NCBI RefSeq assembly: GCF_026966905.1
Contig: NZ_JAPUBN010000019.1
Span: forward strand, 359,360-423,359
Source of the DNA: Marinomonas phaeophyticola
GTDB lineage: Bacteria > Pseudomonadota > Gammaproteobacteria > Pseudomonadales > Marinomonadaceae
DNA: 64,000 nt
Reading direction: 5' to 3'
In this document: positions 17,468 through 26,479 of the stretch, piece after piece
Layout of the letters: each line of letters begins with the position of its first letter
How positions within the stretch are numbered: position 1 is the stretch's first letter
The notes under the pieces: generated by a model
What the model was told of the DNA's origin: nothing
The model's input: only the letters and a program-made list of their open reading frames with translations
The model's database searches: none
Position numbers and translations under genes: made by a program

Positions 17468-18379
17468 ATGAAAGTATCTAATATTCCATTTATGGCAATG
17501 AGAAAAGTAGTTGCAGCCCTTTCTCTTTTGCTTATCGTTATTTCGATTGTTTCTTTGTCGACGAAAGGCTTAGAGTTTGGCTTGGACTTTACTGGTGGCA
17601 CCTTGGTTGAGGTGGCTTACGAAGTGGCTCCAGACCTAGATCAGGTGCGTCAATCATTAGCTGACAATGGCTATGGCGATGTAGTTGTGCAAAACTTTGG
17701 TTCATCGACCGATGTTGTGGTGAGATTAGCGGACGTTTTCACGCCAACTTTGGGTGATGAAGTGCTATTGGCTCTGCAGCAAGAGAGTGCTGGTGTTGAG
17801 TTAATGCGTTCTGAATTCGTTGGTGCGCAAGTGGGCGAAGAATTGAGGGAGCAGGGTGGCCTTGGCATGTTATTGGCGCTTGCCATTGTAATGCTTTATG
17901 TTGCTGTCCGCTTTCAGTATAAGTTCTCTGTCGCTTCTGTTGCTGCGTTGGCTCATGATGTGGTGATTACGTTAGGTGTTTTTTCCGTATTAGGTATGGA
18001 ATTTGACTTAACTGTATTGGCTGCATTGCTTGCGGTAGTGGGCTACTCTCTAAATGATACCATTGTTGTATGTGACCGTATTCGAGAAAACTTTCGCATT
18101 ATGCGGGATATTGAAACCGTTGACTTGATTAATGAATCGATTAATCAAACGCTCGGTCGCACCTTGATTACGTCTTTAACAACGATGTTTACTTTGTTGG
18201 TGTTGTTCTTCTTTGGAGGAGAGGCGATTCACAGTTTTGCTTTTGCTTTATTGGTTGGGGTGGTTATTGGGACATATTCGTCGGTGTTTGTTGCTGCTAA
18301 TCTTTTGATTGCTCAAAACCTGACTAAAGAAGATCTTATTCCTACACCAAAAGAAGAGTTTGAAGATGAAATGCCTTAA
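17468..18379 (+). CDS. secF: protein translocase subunit SecF
   Basis: SecF is the second half of the SecDF export motor. The 303-residue protein has a first membrane helix (about residues 14-32), the periplasmic start GLEFGLDFTGGTLVEV and five further helices. Conserved motifs are LAVVGYSLNDTIVVCDRIREN and INQTLGRTLITSLTT. It follows secD closely and is closed by a bidirectional terminator shared with psd. Confidence 0.97.
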   Translation: MKVSNIPFMAMRKVVAALSLLLIVISIVSLSTKGLEFGLDFTGGTLVEVAYEVAPDLDQVRQSLADNGYGDVVVQNFGSSTDVVVRLADVFTPTLGDEVLLALQQESAGVELMRSEFVGAQVGEELREQGGLGMLLALAIVMLYVAVRFQYKFSVASVAALAHDVVITLGVFSVLGMEFDLTVLAALLAVVGYSLNDTIVVCDRIRENFRIMRDIETVDLINESINQTLGRTLITSLTTMFTLLVLFFFGGEAIHSFAFALLVGVVIGTYSSVFVAANLLIAQNLTKEDLIPTPKEEFEDEMP

Positions 18380-18401
18380 AGGTTGTTGATCCTCAGGTAA
18401 T

Positions 18402-18441
18402 AAAAAGCCGTATTGATGTTCATCGCCAATACGGCTTTTTT
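18402..18441. terminator. bidirectional terminator between secF and psd
   Basis: AAAAAGCCGTATTG (18402-18415) pairs perfectly with CAATACGGCTTTTT (18427-18440), giving A- and T-runs on both sides, so it can end both convergent transcripts. Confidence 0.9.
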
Positions 18442-18457
18442 GATTCCAAAATGGAGT

Positions 18458-19366
18458 TTATTGAGGTTGGGTGTTTATTTTACCTAGCAGCATTCCCATT
18501 GTAGTTGGTGTTTCTGCGTTCAGGTTTTCTTCCCATTTTATAGCGTCTTTACCAAATAAAACGATGGCGGTCGACCCGAGTTTGAAGCGCCCCATTTCTT
18601 CTCCTTTTTTCAGATTAACCTCGCTCAATTGTTTGTAATCCCAGGTGACGATTTGTTTGCTGAATGGGGTGACTTGACCGGCCCAAACTGTTTCGATACT
18701 CGCAACTATCATTGCGCCTACTAAAATGACGGCCATTGGCCCCACTTCGGTTTCAAATAAACAAACGGTTCTTTCGTTTTTTGCAAATACAGAAGGAATT
18801 TGTTCTGCAGTTACTTTATTAACTGAAAATAGTTTACCTGGGATGTGGATCATTTTGATTAGTTTGCCGTCTAATGGCATATGTACTCTGTGGTAATCTT
18901 TTGGTGACAAATATACAGTTGCGAATTTGCCACCCAAAAATTGATTTGATAATTCGGCGTCACCACCTAAAAGAGTCGTAAGGCTGTAGGAGTGGCCTTT
19001 GGCTTGCATTATTGTGCCGTATTCAATATTGCCGATTTGACTGATTGCCCCGTCAGCAGGACAAGCTATGCCATTGTTTATTTCGGTGATAGGCCTTAGT
19101 TCAGGTTTTATGGATCTAGTAAAAAAATCATTGAAGCTTCTGTAGGCGAAAGGGTTGCTTTCAACCGCTTCAGACATATCAACTTTGTATTTACTGACGA
19201 AATTCTTAATAAATGTATCTTTTATAAAATCAGTTTCGCATTCAGCAATACGTCCAATACATCGAGAGAGCAGTTTTTGTGGTGTAATGTGTTGTGCAAA
19301 TGCAAAAAATTGATCTTTGTTCACGGTAGAGTCCTGTTTGTTAGTGTTTGCATTAAGTTTTGGCAA
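18458..19366 (-). CDS. psd: phosphatidylserine decarboxylase proenzyme
   Basis: Psd makes phosphatidylethanolamine, the main membrane phospholipid, from phosphatidylserine using a self-generated pyruvoyl group. The 302-residue protein has FNDFFTRSIKPELRPI, the PADGAISQIG segment, SPKDYHRVHMPLDG and, near the C-terminus, the autocleavage motif LGST within FKLGSTAIVLF. The serine there becomes the pyruvoyl cofactor. Its start overlaps the end of the upstream HDOD-domain gene by 14 bases, so the two are probably cotranscribed. Confidence 0.96.
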   Translation of the reverse strand: MPKLNANTNKQDSTVNKDQFFAFAQHITPQKLLSRCIGRIAECETDFIKDTFIKNFVSKYKVDMSEAVESNPFAYRSFNDFFTRSIKPELRPITEINNGIACPADGAISQIGNIEYGTIMQAKGHSYSLTTLLGGDAELSNQFLGGKFATVYLSPKDYHRVHMPLDGKLIKMIHIPGKLFSVNKVTAEQIPSVFAKNERTVCLFETEVGPMAVILVGAMIVASIETVWAGQVTPFSKQIVTWDYKQLSEVNLKKGEEMGRFKLGSTAIVLFGKDAIKWEENLNAETPTTMGMLLGKINTQPQ

Positions 19367-20846
19367 GGGCCTTGCTTAAAGTGAGGATAATAGATTTAAA
19401 TGTTGTAAAGTCAGCGTCCTCGAATTTTTCTCTTGTGTCGAGCCATATGATGAAGGCACTGCCCAATTTCTGAGGGCAGGAGCCAATAAGAAGGTGTCCT
19501 CTTTCATCTAGTATTTGTTGTGCTGGTAAAGGAAACTTGTTTATTGTGTTTTTGAGTTTATGGCTGGGTAGATTTGAGACACTTTGTTTTTGTATTAAAT
19601 GGGAAAAAACAACTGATGGCGTATTCCAGTTAATTTGCTTCAGTGTCTCAAGGTCGTAGCCAAATTGCAGTACGGGAGATATTTTTTTTGAAGGGTGCTT
19701 TGCAACAAGCACTAAAGCATGTTGAGCGTTAGGGATAACGATTTTAATTGTTTTAAGCGTCTCCTTAATGAGTAGTTTCTTATCGCCCTTAAAGTTTTTG
19801 TATAATTGACTAATAACATTAGATGCTTGCTGGAGCTTGTCAATTGAGGGTGAATTTTTTCTTATTTGTTTTGTTGTGTACAAATTCGGAGAAAGTAATT
19901 GGCAGGCAATGGGTATTTTGTCTGAATGGGAGTAAAGTTGAGCCGCTTCTACTGTGGCGTAATGTGTTGCTTGAATTACTTTCCCTTGTTTGCAATGAAG
20001 TACACAAGCAATGACTTGATAGTATAGAGATAAATTTTTAGAGGCCCAGTTGGTGTTATTGGCTCCATGTGCTATTTTTGTTGCGCAAAAAGCCAGCAGT
20101 AGAGGGCTATTTGCTAGAATGGTAAGTCTTTTGTCCTCAGTAAATCCAGGTATTGAGTCTGGATCCTTTGCTAAGTCGGCCAGTTTTTGGAGTTCTTTAG
20201 GGTTGGGTATGTGATCGGTTAGAAACGAATGGATAATGATACTTGGAATTTGCCATGCTTGGAATATTTTTACAGCCAATTCATCGAGGCGACATCCGAT
20301 GGCAGACTCTTCCGCTATTTTTGGTGACTTCCCCTCTTTAATGAGAGATATCATTAGGTTCATTTGTGATTCTGCATAAAACCACATCATCCATCTAGCG
20401 GCATCTCTGAAAAAAGTAATCCAAAAAATATCTTCAGATGTGTTGCTTCGTTTTTCGATAGCCCATCTTTTGGCAATAGAGGCGGCTTCATAGCTAATTT
20501 GAACTTGCCTTAGAAAGTTCTGATGGGCAGCGTTCTTTTTAGAAAACTCGCAAGGCTCTAGTTTGTTAAGAACCTTTGATAGGCCGTTCATACCAACCAT
20601 GGAGGCCGCGTGGTTGGGTGTTTTTATGTCGGCGCGTTTATTGGAGACGACTTTATTTGCTTCAGATAGGATGGTGAATGCTAAAAATGGTTCTGAAGAA
20701 ATGTTGTTCTGTAGCTTGTCTAGCGTTTCATCGGGCGACTTTAGTTGTTTTTTAAGGCGTGAAAAATTGCCAGAACTCACTGGTAATTTTTTATGTTGTA
20801 AAAAAGTTAGCCATTCTTCTAGGCCAAAGGGTGACTTGTCGTTCAT
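19353..20846 (-). CDS. HDOD-domain protein with GAF-like C-terminal region
   Basis: A 497-residue soluble protein. About residues 10-250 resemble an HDOD domain, the non-catalytic relative of HD phosphohydrolases: SEPFLAFTILSEANKV, TPNHAASMVGMNGLSKVL, then AASIAKRWA and WITFFRDAARWMMWF fall where HDOD helices are expected, and the metal-binding His-Asp pair is absent. Residues 350-490 look like a GAF-type sensory domain (VIPNAQHALVLVAKH, HLLIGSCPQKLGSAFIIWLD). Such proteins are usually signalling scaffolds tied to motility or stress. Coupling to psd and divergence from motA are seen, but the function is unknown. Confidence 0.65.
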   Translation of the reverse strand: MNDKSPFGLEEWLTFLQHKKLPVSSGNFSRLKKQLKSPDETLDKLQNNISSEPFLAFTILSEANKVVSNKRADIKTPNHAASMVGMNGLSKVLNKLEPCEFSKKNAAHQNFLRQVQISYEAASIAKRWAIEKRSNTSEDIFWITFFRDAARWMMWFYAESQMNLMISLIKEGKSPKIAEESAIGCRLDELAVKIFQAWQIPSIIIHSFLTDHIPNPKELQKLADLAKDPDSIPGFTEDKRLTILANSPLLLAFCATKIAHGANNTNWASKNLSLYYQVIACVLHCKQGKVIQATHYATVEAAQLYSHSDKIPIACQLLSPNLYTTKQIRKNSPSIDKLQQASNVISQLYKNFKGDKKLLIKETLKTIKIVIPNAQHALVLVAKHPSKKISPVLQFGYDLETLKQINWNTPSVVFSHLIQKQSVSNLPSHKLKNTINKFPLPAQQILDERGHLLIGSCPQKLGSAFIIWLDTREKFEDADFTTFKSIILTLSKALAKT

Positions 20847-20971
20847 AGCTAGTTACATTAACGGCTCAAAGTTAGTTTACATTGGACATCATGAACTATA
20901 ATCACGATGTCATTTATCATACTGTATAATCTTGATAGAGCATACACTGGAAAGCTTAGGGATTAAAATAT

Positions 20972-21825
20972 ATGTTTGCAGTTTTGGGAATGCTGGTTGT
21001 TATTGGAAGTGTTATTGCTGGATATTTGGCATCGCATGGCAACTTGCTTGCGTTATGGCAACCTTTCGAGGTTCTGATTATATGTGGTGCTGCACTGGGT
21101 GCCTTTATGACGGCAAATCCAATATCTTTACAAAAAAGAGTGTTTAAAATGTTGCCGCAAATTATATTAGGTAGTCGTCATAATAAAATTTTTTATTTGC
21201 AGCTTTTGTCGTTAACTTACAGCTTGTTTCAAAAAGTAGACAGAATGGTTTCCTCTCTATTGAAGATGATATTGAGGATCCATTTAACAGTGAGTTGTTT
21301 GTCGATTTTCCTGATGTATTAAGAGATCATGAGGTGGTGCATTTTTTAACGGATAACTATCGAATTTTTACGCTCACAGGTCTGCCAAGCCATGAAATAG
21401 ATGCCATCATGGATGCGGAAATAGAGCAAATAGAAGAGGAACTGGTTGCTCCATCACATGCGGTTAATAAGGTAGCGGAAGCGTTGCCGGGTTTTGGGAT
21501 TGTAGCGGCTGTTCTAGGGATTGTCATTACCATGGGTTCTATTGGTGGGCCTATGGAAGAAATTGGCGCACATGTCGCGGCTGCATTGGTAGGGACATTC
21601 TTGGGAGTGTTTTTTGCCTACGGTTTTGTCGGGCCAGTTTCTTCTCATTTAGAGAGTTTGGGGCAGCATGAAGTAAAGGCTTATCTGTGTCTTAAAGCGT
21701 CACTCGTTGCATCGGTTGCAGGCTATGCTCCGTCAGTTTCGGTGGAGTCTGGACGTAAACTGTTGCCACCAGATTTAAGGCCGAATTTTAATGAGCTGTC
21801 AGATTACCTTAAGCAATATCGTTAG
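20972..21825 (+). CDS. motA: flagellar motor stator protein MotA, reading frame interrupted by a single-base deletion
   Basis: MotA and MotB form the ion-conducting stator of the flagellar motor. The first frame (20972-21322) encodes two membrane helices (MFAVLGMLVVIGSVIAGYLA; FEVLIICGAALGAFMTANP) and RHNKIFYLQLLSLTYSLFQK. The conserved continuation, with DDIEDPFNSELF, ALPGFGIVAAVLGIVITMG and VGTFLGVFFAYGFVGP (helices 3 and 4), is in the -1 frame and ends at 21825. The break is the A5 run at 21231-21235; one more A restores a 284-residue MotA. The ion specificity cannot be decided from sequence. motB follows 31 bp later. Confidence 0.9.
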
Positions 21826-21856
21826 GTTTCTTTATAGGGGATGTTGGTAACTAATC

Positions 21857-22759
21857 ATGAATGATTCAGAAAACTTGGTTATAAGGCGTGTTAAGAAAGT
21901 CAAAAAGCATGGTGCTCATGGTGGTGCGTGGAAAATTGCGTTAGCCGACTTTGCTTTAGCCATGATGGCATTTTTCCTAGTTTTGTGGATCATTAATGTA
22001 TCTTCTCCAGAAGAGTTGGCTGTAATTGAAGGGTATTTCAATGATCCTTTGGGGCCAGCTACGGCGGGATTTAGCGCAAATCCAATTGATTTGGGTGGCA
22101 GCCCTGCAAAAAGTATAGAACGTAAATTGCAGGCGGATCTTACTGACCCCGGAAGCACTAAGGAACCAACTCGAGATGTTGAAATTGGCTCAGGTGATAA
22201 TGGTGAGAAACTTGAGAAGTTAAACGACATTGCGGATGATTCGTTAACAAAATTAAAGCAAATAGAAGACTCTGAAAAAAATGTAAAGCTTGAAATTACA
22301 CCTGAGGGAGTTCGAGTTACGTTTCTGGATGATCCTGAAAACCCTATGTTTGAAAAGGGCAGTGATCGGATGTTGCCAGATATTGAGAACTTAATGTTAA
22401 GTATGGGAGCGGTCATTAAGGAAATTGACAACCCTATTGTTATTTCAGGGCACACTGACTCTTCTCCGTTTGGTGGTGGTGAATTAAATAATTGGGATTT
22501 ATCTTCTAGAAGGGCGAATTCTGCGAGAAGAATTATGGAAGAAAGTGGTGTTGAGGGGCTGAGAATTGCTCAGGTGGTGGGGTTAGCTGACAGTATTCCA
22601 TACGATCAATTCAATTTAGAAAGCCCTCAAAATAGGAGGATTACCATTACTATTTTGAATGATGATTCTTATCAGGAATTAATTGAAAGAAATCGTAAGC
22701 GTTTTGGTTTTGAGTCGTTTGAGCAGCAGATTAAGTTGGATCCTGAGTCTGTTTTCTGA
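21857..22759 (+). CDS. motB: flagellar motor stator protein MotB
   Basis: MotB anchors the stator to peptidoglycan and carries the ion-binding aspartate. The 300-residue protein has a basic cytoplasmic N-terminus (RRVKKVKKHGAHGGAWK) and one membrane helix containing the key Asp in LADFALAMMAFFLVLWIIN. A periplasmic linker is followed by a C-terminal OmpA-like domain with NPIVISGHTDSSPFGGG and ENRRITITIL-type ending (seen as PQNRRITITIL). It follows motA and is convergent with rsgA, the order also seen in Pseudomonas. Confidence 0.95.
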   Translation: MNDSENLVIRRVKKVKKHGAHGGAWKIALADFALAMMAFFLVLWIINVSSPEELAVIEGYFNDPLGPATAGFSANPIDLGGSPAKSIERKLQADLTDPGSTKEPTRDVEIGSGDNGEKLEKLNDIADDSLTKLKQIEDSEKNVKLEITPEGVRVTFLDDPENPMFEKGSDRMLPDIENLMLSMGAVIKEIDNPIVISGHTDSSPFGGGELNNWDLSSRRANSARRIMEESGVEGLRIAQVVGLADSIPYDQFNLESPQNRRITITILNDDSYQELIERNRKRFGFESFEQQIKLDPESVF

Positions 22760-22782
22760 TGCTCATATTTAGCCGATGTTGA

Positions 22783-23811
22783 TTAAATATTTTCAAGTAT
22801 GGATTGTTTAATTCTAAGATAGCTAGAGAAGCGTTTTTTGCTTATTTTTTTGTGCGCTAGAGCGTCTAAAATAGCGCAACCAGGCTCTTTTTCGTGGGAA
22901 CAGTCTCTGAAGCGGCAGTAACCTAGGTGCTCTCTAAATTCAATAAAGCCATTTAGGAGTTGTTCTTCGGTAATGTGCCAAAGCCCGAACTCTCGAATTC
23001 CAGGAGAGTCAATTAAGTCACCACCTTTCGGTATGTGAAATAATCTCGCTGTCGTGGTTGTGTGAGTGCCTTTTCTTCTTTTGGTGGAGAGTTCTCCTAC
23101 CGTAATGTTGACGCCTGGTAGTAGTTCATTTATCAAAGAGCTTTTGCCAACACCGGATTGGCCGACAAACACACTCGTTTTTTGTTTTAAGAATGAGTAG
23201 AGATTGTCCATCCCGTTTTGATTTTGTGTTGATGTTTTGATTATTTGGTACCCCAGTTCTTCATAAGTCGATAGAAGGTCGTTGAGGCTTGATTCGTTTT
23301 TTTCATTAATTAAATCAGTTTTGTTTAGCAGGATAACCGGTGGAATACCGACCGTCTCAGCCGCGACTAAGTAACGATCGATTAAATTTGCATGAGCCAA
23401 AGGTTCAGCTGCGACAACAATAATAATGTGGTCGATATTTGCTGCGACTGGCTTGAGCCTTCCATGAATGTCTGGCCTTGATAGGGAGTTACTTCTATCA
23501 AAGGTTGCGACAACAACGCCGCCTTCCGTTTTTTGAGGGCGCCACACAACTCTATCACCAGTGACAAGTTGCCCTAGGTTTGCTCGAAGGTTACATTTTG
23601 TTAGCGCGCCTTCATAAGGTGGTGTGATGCCTTCTACTTCTACTTGGGTGCCGAAATGAGAAAGAATTAGCCCTTCCACTTCTGGTCCAAGATCAGATGA
23701 TTGCAAGACTTCCTCGGCTTTGTCTGCTCTTTTGGTGACGCGTTCAGAGCGCTCTTTGTGTATTTTTTCAATACGCCATGCTTGATGTTTTGTAAGTTTT
23801 CTTTTTGACAT
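22783..23811 (-). CDS. rsgA: ribosome small-subunit-dependent GTPase RsgA
   Basis: RsgA is a circularly permuted GTPase that checks late 30S subunit assembly. It has an N-terminal OB-fold, the permuted G motifs LLNKTDL (G4) before GQSGVGKSSLIN (G1) and DSPGIREFGL (G3), and a C-terminal zinc-binding knuckle CRFRDCSHEKEPGC. The ATG at 23811 gives the family start MSKRKLTKHQAWRI; an in-frame ATG at 23841 would add ten unusual residues and cannot be excluded. The motAB-rsgA-orn order is conserved. Confidence 0.93.
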   Translation of the reverse strand: MSKRKLTKHQAWRIEKIHKERSERVTKRADKAEEVLQSSDLGPEVEGLILSHFGTQVEVEGITPPYEGALTKCNLRANLGQLVTGDRVVWRPQKTEGGVVVATFDRSNSLSRPDIHGRLKPVAANIDHIIIVVAAEPLAHANLIDRYLVAAETVGIPPVILLNKTDLINEKNESSLNDLLSTYEELGYQIIKTSTQNQNGMDNLYSFLKQKTSVFVGQSGVGKSSLINELLPGVNITVGELSTKRRKGTHTTTTARLFHIPKGGDLIDSPGIREFGLWHITEEQLLNGFIEFREHLGYCRFRDCSHEKEPGCAILDALAHKKISKKRFSSYLRIKQSILENI

Positions 23812-23883
23812 TGATTTCACTGGTCCATTATTTTGTGGCATAGAGTATAATGCTTAGCAACTATAATAAAGGATTAGACAAGA

Positions 23884-24429
23884 ATGAGTTTAAACAAAGA
23901 TAACCTTATTTGGATTGACTTAGAGATGACAGGTCTCGATCCAGAAGCGAATACAATTATTGAGATAGCAACGATTGTAACGGATAAAGATTTAAATGTG
24001 TTGGCAGAAGGTCCTAGTTTGGCTATTTATCAGTCTAAAGCTACGATGGATGCGATGGACGAGTGGTGTACTCAACATCATGGCGACTCAGGCCTGACTG
24101 AGCGAGTGCTATCTAGTGTGATTAGTATGGAGGAGGCGCAACGGCAAACGATTGATTTTTTGTCTAATTATGTTCCTGAAGGGGTATCCCCGATTTGTGG
24201 GAACAGTGTTGGCCAAGATAGACGTTTTTTATGGAAATATATGCCCGAGCTAGAGGCGTATTTCCATTACCGTTATCTTGACGTGAGTACGATTAAAGAA
24301 TTAGCGCGTCGGTGGCAGCCTGAATTGTTAGATGCATTCAAAAAGAAAGGGGCGCATTTGGCGATGGATGACATTAAAGAATCGATAGAAGAGCTAAGGT
24401 ATTATCGAGAAACTTTCTTTAAGTTCTAG
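23884..24429 (+). CDS. orn: oligoribonuclease
   Basis: Orn degrades RNA dinucleotides, including pGpG from c-di-GMP breakdown, and is essential in many bacteria. The 181-residue protein is a DEDDh exonuclease: the first acidic pair is in [10 protein letters not shown], the second motif in [10 protein letters not shown], and the third around [11 protein letters not shown] near the C-terminus. It is divergent from rsgA with a short shared promoter region. The pGpG role may connect with the surface adhesin at the right edge, since LapA-type adhesins respond to c-di-GMP, but that is inference. Confidence 0.96.
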   Translation: MSLNKDNLIWIDLEMTGLDPEANTIIEIATIVTDKDLNVLAEGPSLAIYQSKATMDAMDEWCTQHHGDSGLTERVLSSVISMEEAQRQTIDFLSNYVPEGVSPICGNSVGQDRRFLWKYMPELEAYFHYRYLDVSTIKELARRWQPELLDAFKKKGAHLAMDDIKESIEELRYYRETFFKF

Positions 24430-24552
24430 TTCTTGCAAGGCACATTGAGAGGCGTGAAAATTCTTTGTAAATAAGATATTCATACATCAAGTGCTGTGTG
24501 TATTATTTAGGATCTTTTAAAGTGTAATGGGTCGAGAGTGGGTGCTATTTAA

Positions 24553-25026
24553 ATGGTAATAGAGCAAGTTGTTTGTGGCGAAGAGGCGATGGAGCGTCTT
24601 GGTGGGCTTTTGTATAAAGCGTTTTCATCGCTTAAGTCTGTGCATTTCGATGGTGATTTGGGAATGGGGAAAACAACGCTTGTTCGCGGTATTTTAAGAG
24701 GGGGCGGCTATACAGGTCCTGTAAAAAGCCCTACTTATACCTTGGTTGAGCCATATAGCATGGAAGAACTGCAGATTTATCATTTTGATTTATATAGATT
24801 GCATAACCCTGAAGAATTAGAGTACATGGGAATAAGGGATTACTTTGAAGATGGTTCGTTGAGTCTAATTGAGTGGCCGGAAAAAGGCGGTGGTGTATTG
24901 CCAATGGCCGATTTGATTGTGCGTCTTGCGTTAGAAGGAGATGGACGGCGAGTTTCTCTAGAGTCGATTTCTCCTGCAGGGGAGGGCGTAGTAAATGAGT
25001 TGCAGAATATTATGTTGTCTGAATGA
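24553..25026 (+). CDS. tsaE: tRNA threonylcarbamoyladenosine biosynthesis ATPase TsaE
   Basis: TsaE works with TsaB and TsaD to make the t6A modification at position 37 of ANN-decoding tRNAs. The 157-residue protein has the Walker A loop GDLGMGKTTLVRG, the switch region SPTYTLVEPY, HFDLYRL and the downstream SLIEWPEKG. All are diagnostic for the family. It begins the tsaE-amiB-mutL-miaA-hfq-hflX run. Upstream there is only about 120 bp to orn, without the queG and nnrD genes that often lie here in pseudomonads. Confidence 0.95.
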   Translation: MVIEQVVCGEEAMERLGGLLYKAFSSLKSVHFDGDLGMGKTTLVRGILRGGGYTGPVKSPTYTLVEPYSMEELQIYHFDLYRLHNPEELEYMGIRDYFEDGSLSLIEWPEKGGGVLPMADLIVRLALEGDGRRVSLESISPAGEGVVNELQNIMLSE

Positions 25027-25105
25027 TGTTGGCTGTATCTGTTTTGGTTGAGCTATATAGTAGTCATCGTTATAGTGGAAGCATTATTAACTCTAGCTGT
25101 ATGAT

Positions 25106-26446
25106 ATGAATGTAAATTTTAGTTTTGTTACGCCTTATTTCTTTTTTGTTTTTATTGTGGGTTTTCTGTTTGGAGAGAAAGCGTTTGCAGTTGAGGTGGT
25201 TGACATTCGCATCGCTCAACAGGAGGGGGAAACTCGCCTAGTCTTCGAGCTCGATAAATCAACGGAACACCGTTTATTCTCTTTATCTAACCCTGATCGG
25301 GTTGTCTTAGATGTTACTGGATCTACTTTCTCTTCTGCATCCCAAGAAGCTTTAAAGAAATTGCCTTCCGGTGTTCTTCAGCGTGTTCGTTTTGCGCAGC
25401 GTGATAGTGGTGTTCGTTTTGTTTTGGATTTGGCGAAAAAGGTGAAGTCAAAAAGCTCCACTCTATCTGCATCAGGTAAATTTGGTCCCCGTATTTTAGT
25501 TGAACTAGAATATGGGGCCGATAAAGCTAAAGAAGTATCAGTTCCTAAAAATTTAGCGGCAATTTCAAATTCTAAAAGGGATGTTGTTGTTGTTATTGAT
25601 GCAGGACATGGAGGTAAAGATCCTGGTGCTATAGGGAAGTATAAAGTTCGTGAAAAAGATATAGTGTTGTCAATTGCTAAAGAATTGGCTAAAGATCTCG
25701 CAAGTATTGAGGGTTTTAAGCCGGTGTTGACTCGTTCTTCTGATGTGTATCTCCCATTGCGACAGCGGTCTCAAGTGGCGCGCTCTTCAAATGCAGATTT
25801 ACTAATTTCCATACATGCAGACGCTTTTACTAAATCTAGTGCTAGAGGAGCCTCTGTCTGGGCGCTTTCCTTAAGTGGTAAAACGAGTGAGATGGGACGC
25901 TGGTTAGCAGAGCAAGAAAAATCTGCAGAGTTAGTTGGGGGGATCTCACTGGATGATAAAGATCAATTGCTGGCTGAGGTTCTCCTTGATATGTCTATGA
26001 ATTCCACTATCCAGTTTAGCTTAGATATAGGTACCAGTGTTTTAAGTAAAATGGATAATGTTGTTAAATTGCATAAAAATACCGTCCAGCAAGCTGGTTT
26101 CGTTGTTCTCAAATCCCCGGATATTCCCTCTATTTTAATCGAGACTGGATTTGTTTCTAATGCAACAGAAGCGAAAAATTTAGGCAGTTATGCATACCGG
26201 AAAAAACTTGCAGCCGCTATTGCTAAAGGTGTTGAAAGCTCGTTTTTAAAAAACCCGCCTGACGGTACTTTGCTGGCATGGAAGCAAAACCGATCAAGAT
26301 CTAAGGTGTATGTTGTTTCAAAAGGAGACACGTTATCTGAAATCGCTAAAAAGAATAGTGTATCTGTGAGTCGATTAAGAAGCGTAAATAGCCTTAAGGA
26401 TGATGTTATTTGGATTGGTCAGAAGCTTCGTATTCCATCTAGTTAA
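25106..26446 (+). CDS. amiB: N-acetylmuramoyl-L-alanine amidase (AmiB-type)
   Basis: This periplasmic zinc amidase splits septal peptidoglycan so that daughter cells separate. The 446-residue protein has a signal peptide, an AMIN targeting domain (about residues 30-130, VVDIRIAQQEGETRLVFELD), and an amidase_3 catalytic domain from about 160 (VVVIDAGHGGKDPGAIG, ISIHADAF, SPDIPSILIETGFVSN) with the zinc ligands His and Glu visible. One C-terminal LysM repeat follows (YVVSKGDTLSEIAKKN to GQKLRIP). The layout is that of E. coli AmiB and AmiC plus LysM, as in Pseudomonas AmiB. Confidence 0.94.
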   Translation: MNVNFSFVTPYFFFVFIVGFLFGEKAFAVEVVDIRIAQQEGETRLVFELDKSTEHRLFSLSNPDRVVLDVTGSTFSSASQEALKKLPSGVLQRVRFAQRDSGVRFVLDLAKKVKSKSSTLSASGKFGPRILVELEYGADKAKEVSVPKNLAAISNSKRDVVVVIDAGHGGKDPGAIGKYKVREKDIVLSIAKELAKDLASIEGFKPVLTRSSDVYLPLRQRSQVARSSNADLLISIHADAFTKSSARGASVWALSLSGKTSEMGRWLAEQEKSAELVGGISLDDKDQLLAEVLLDMSMNSTIQFSLDIGTSVLSKMDNVVKLHKNTVQQAGFVVLKSPDIPSILIETGFVSNATEAKNLGSYAYRKKLAAAIAKGVESSFLKNPPDGTLLAWKQNRSRSKVYVVSKGDTLSEIAKKNSVSVSRLRSVNSLKDDVIWIGQKLRIPSS

Positions 26447-26479
26447 ACTTTACGTACCAATATTGTCATAGGTTTATAT

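Noticed and set aside
21916..22455. 179-codon minus-strand frame opposite motB
   Set aside because: It lies fully within the well-supported motB gene and has no family features or start signals.
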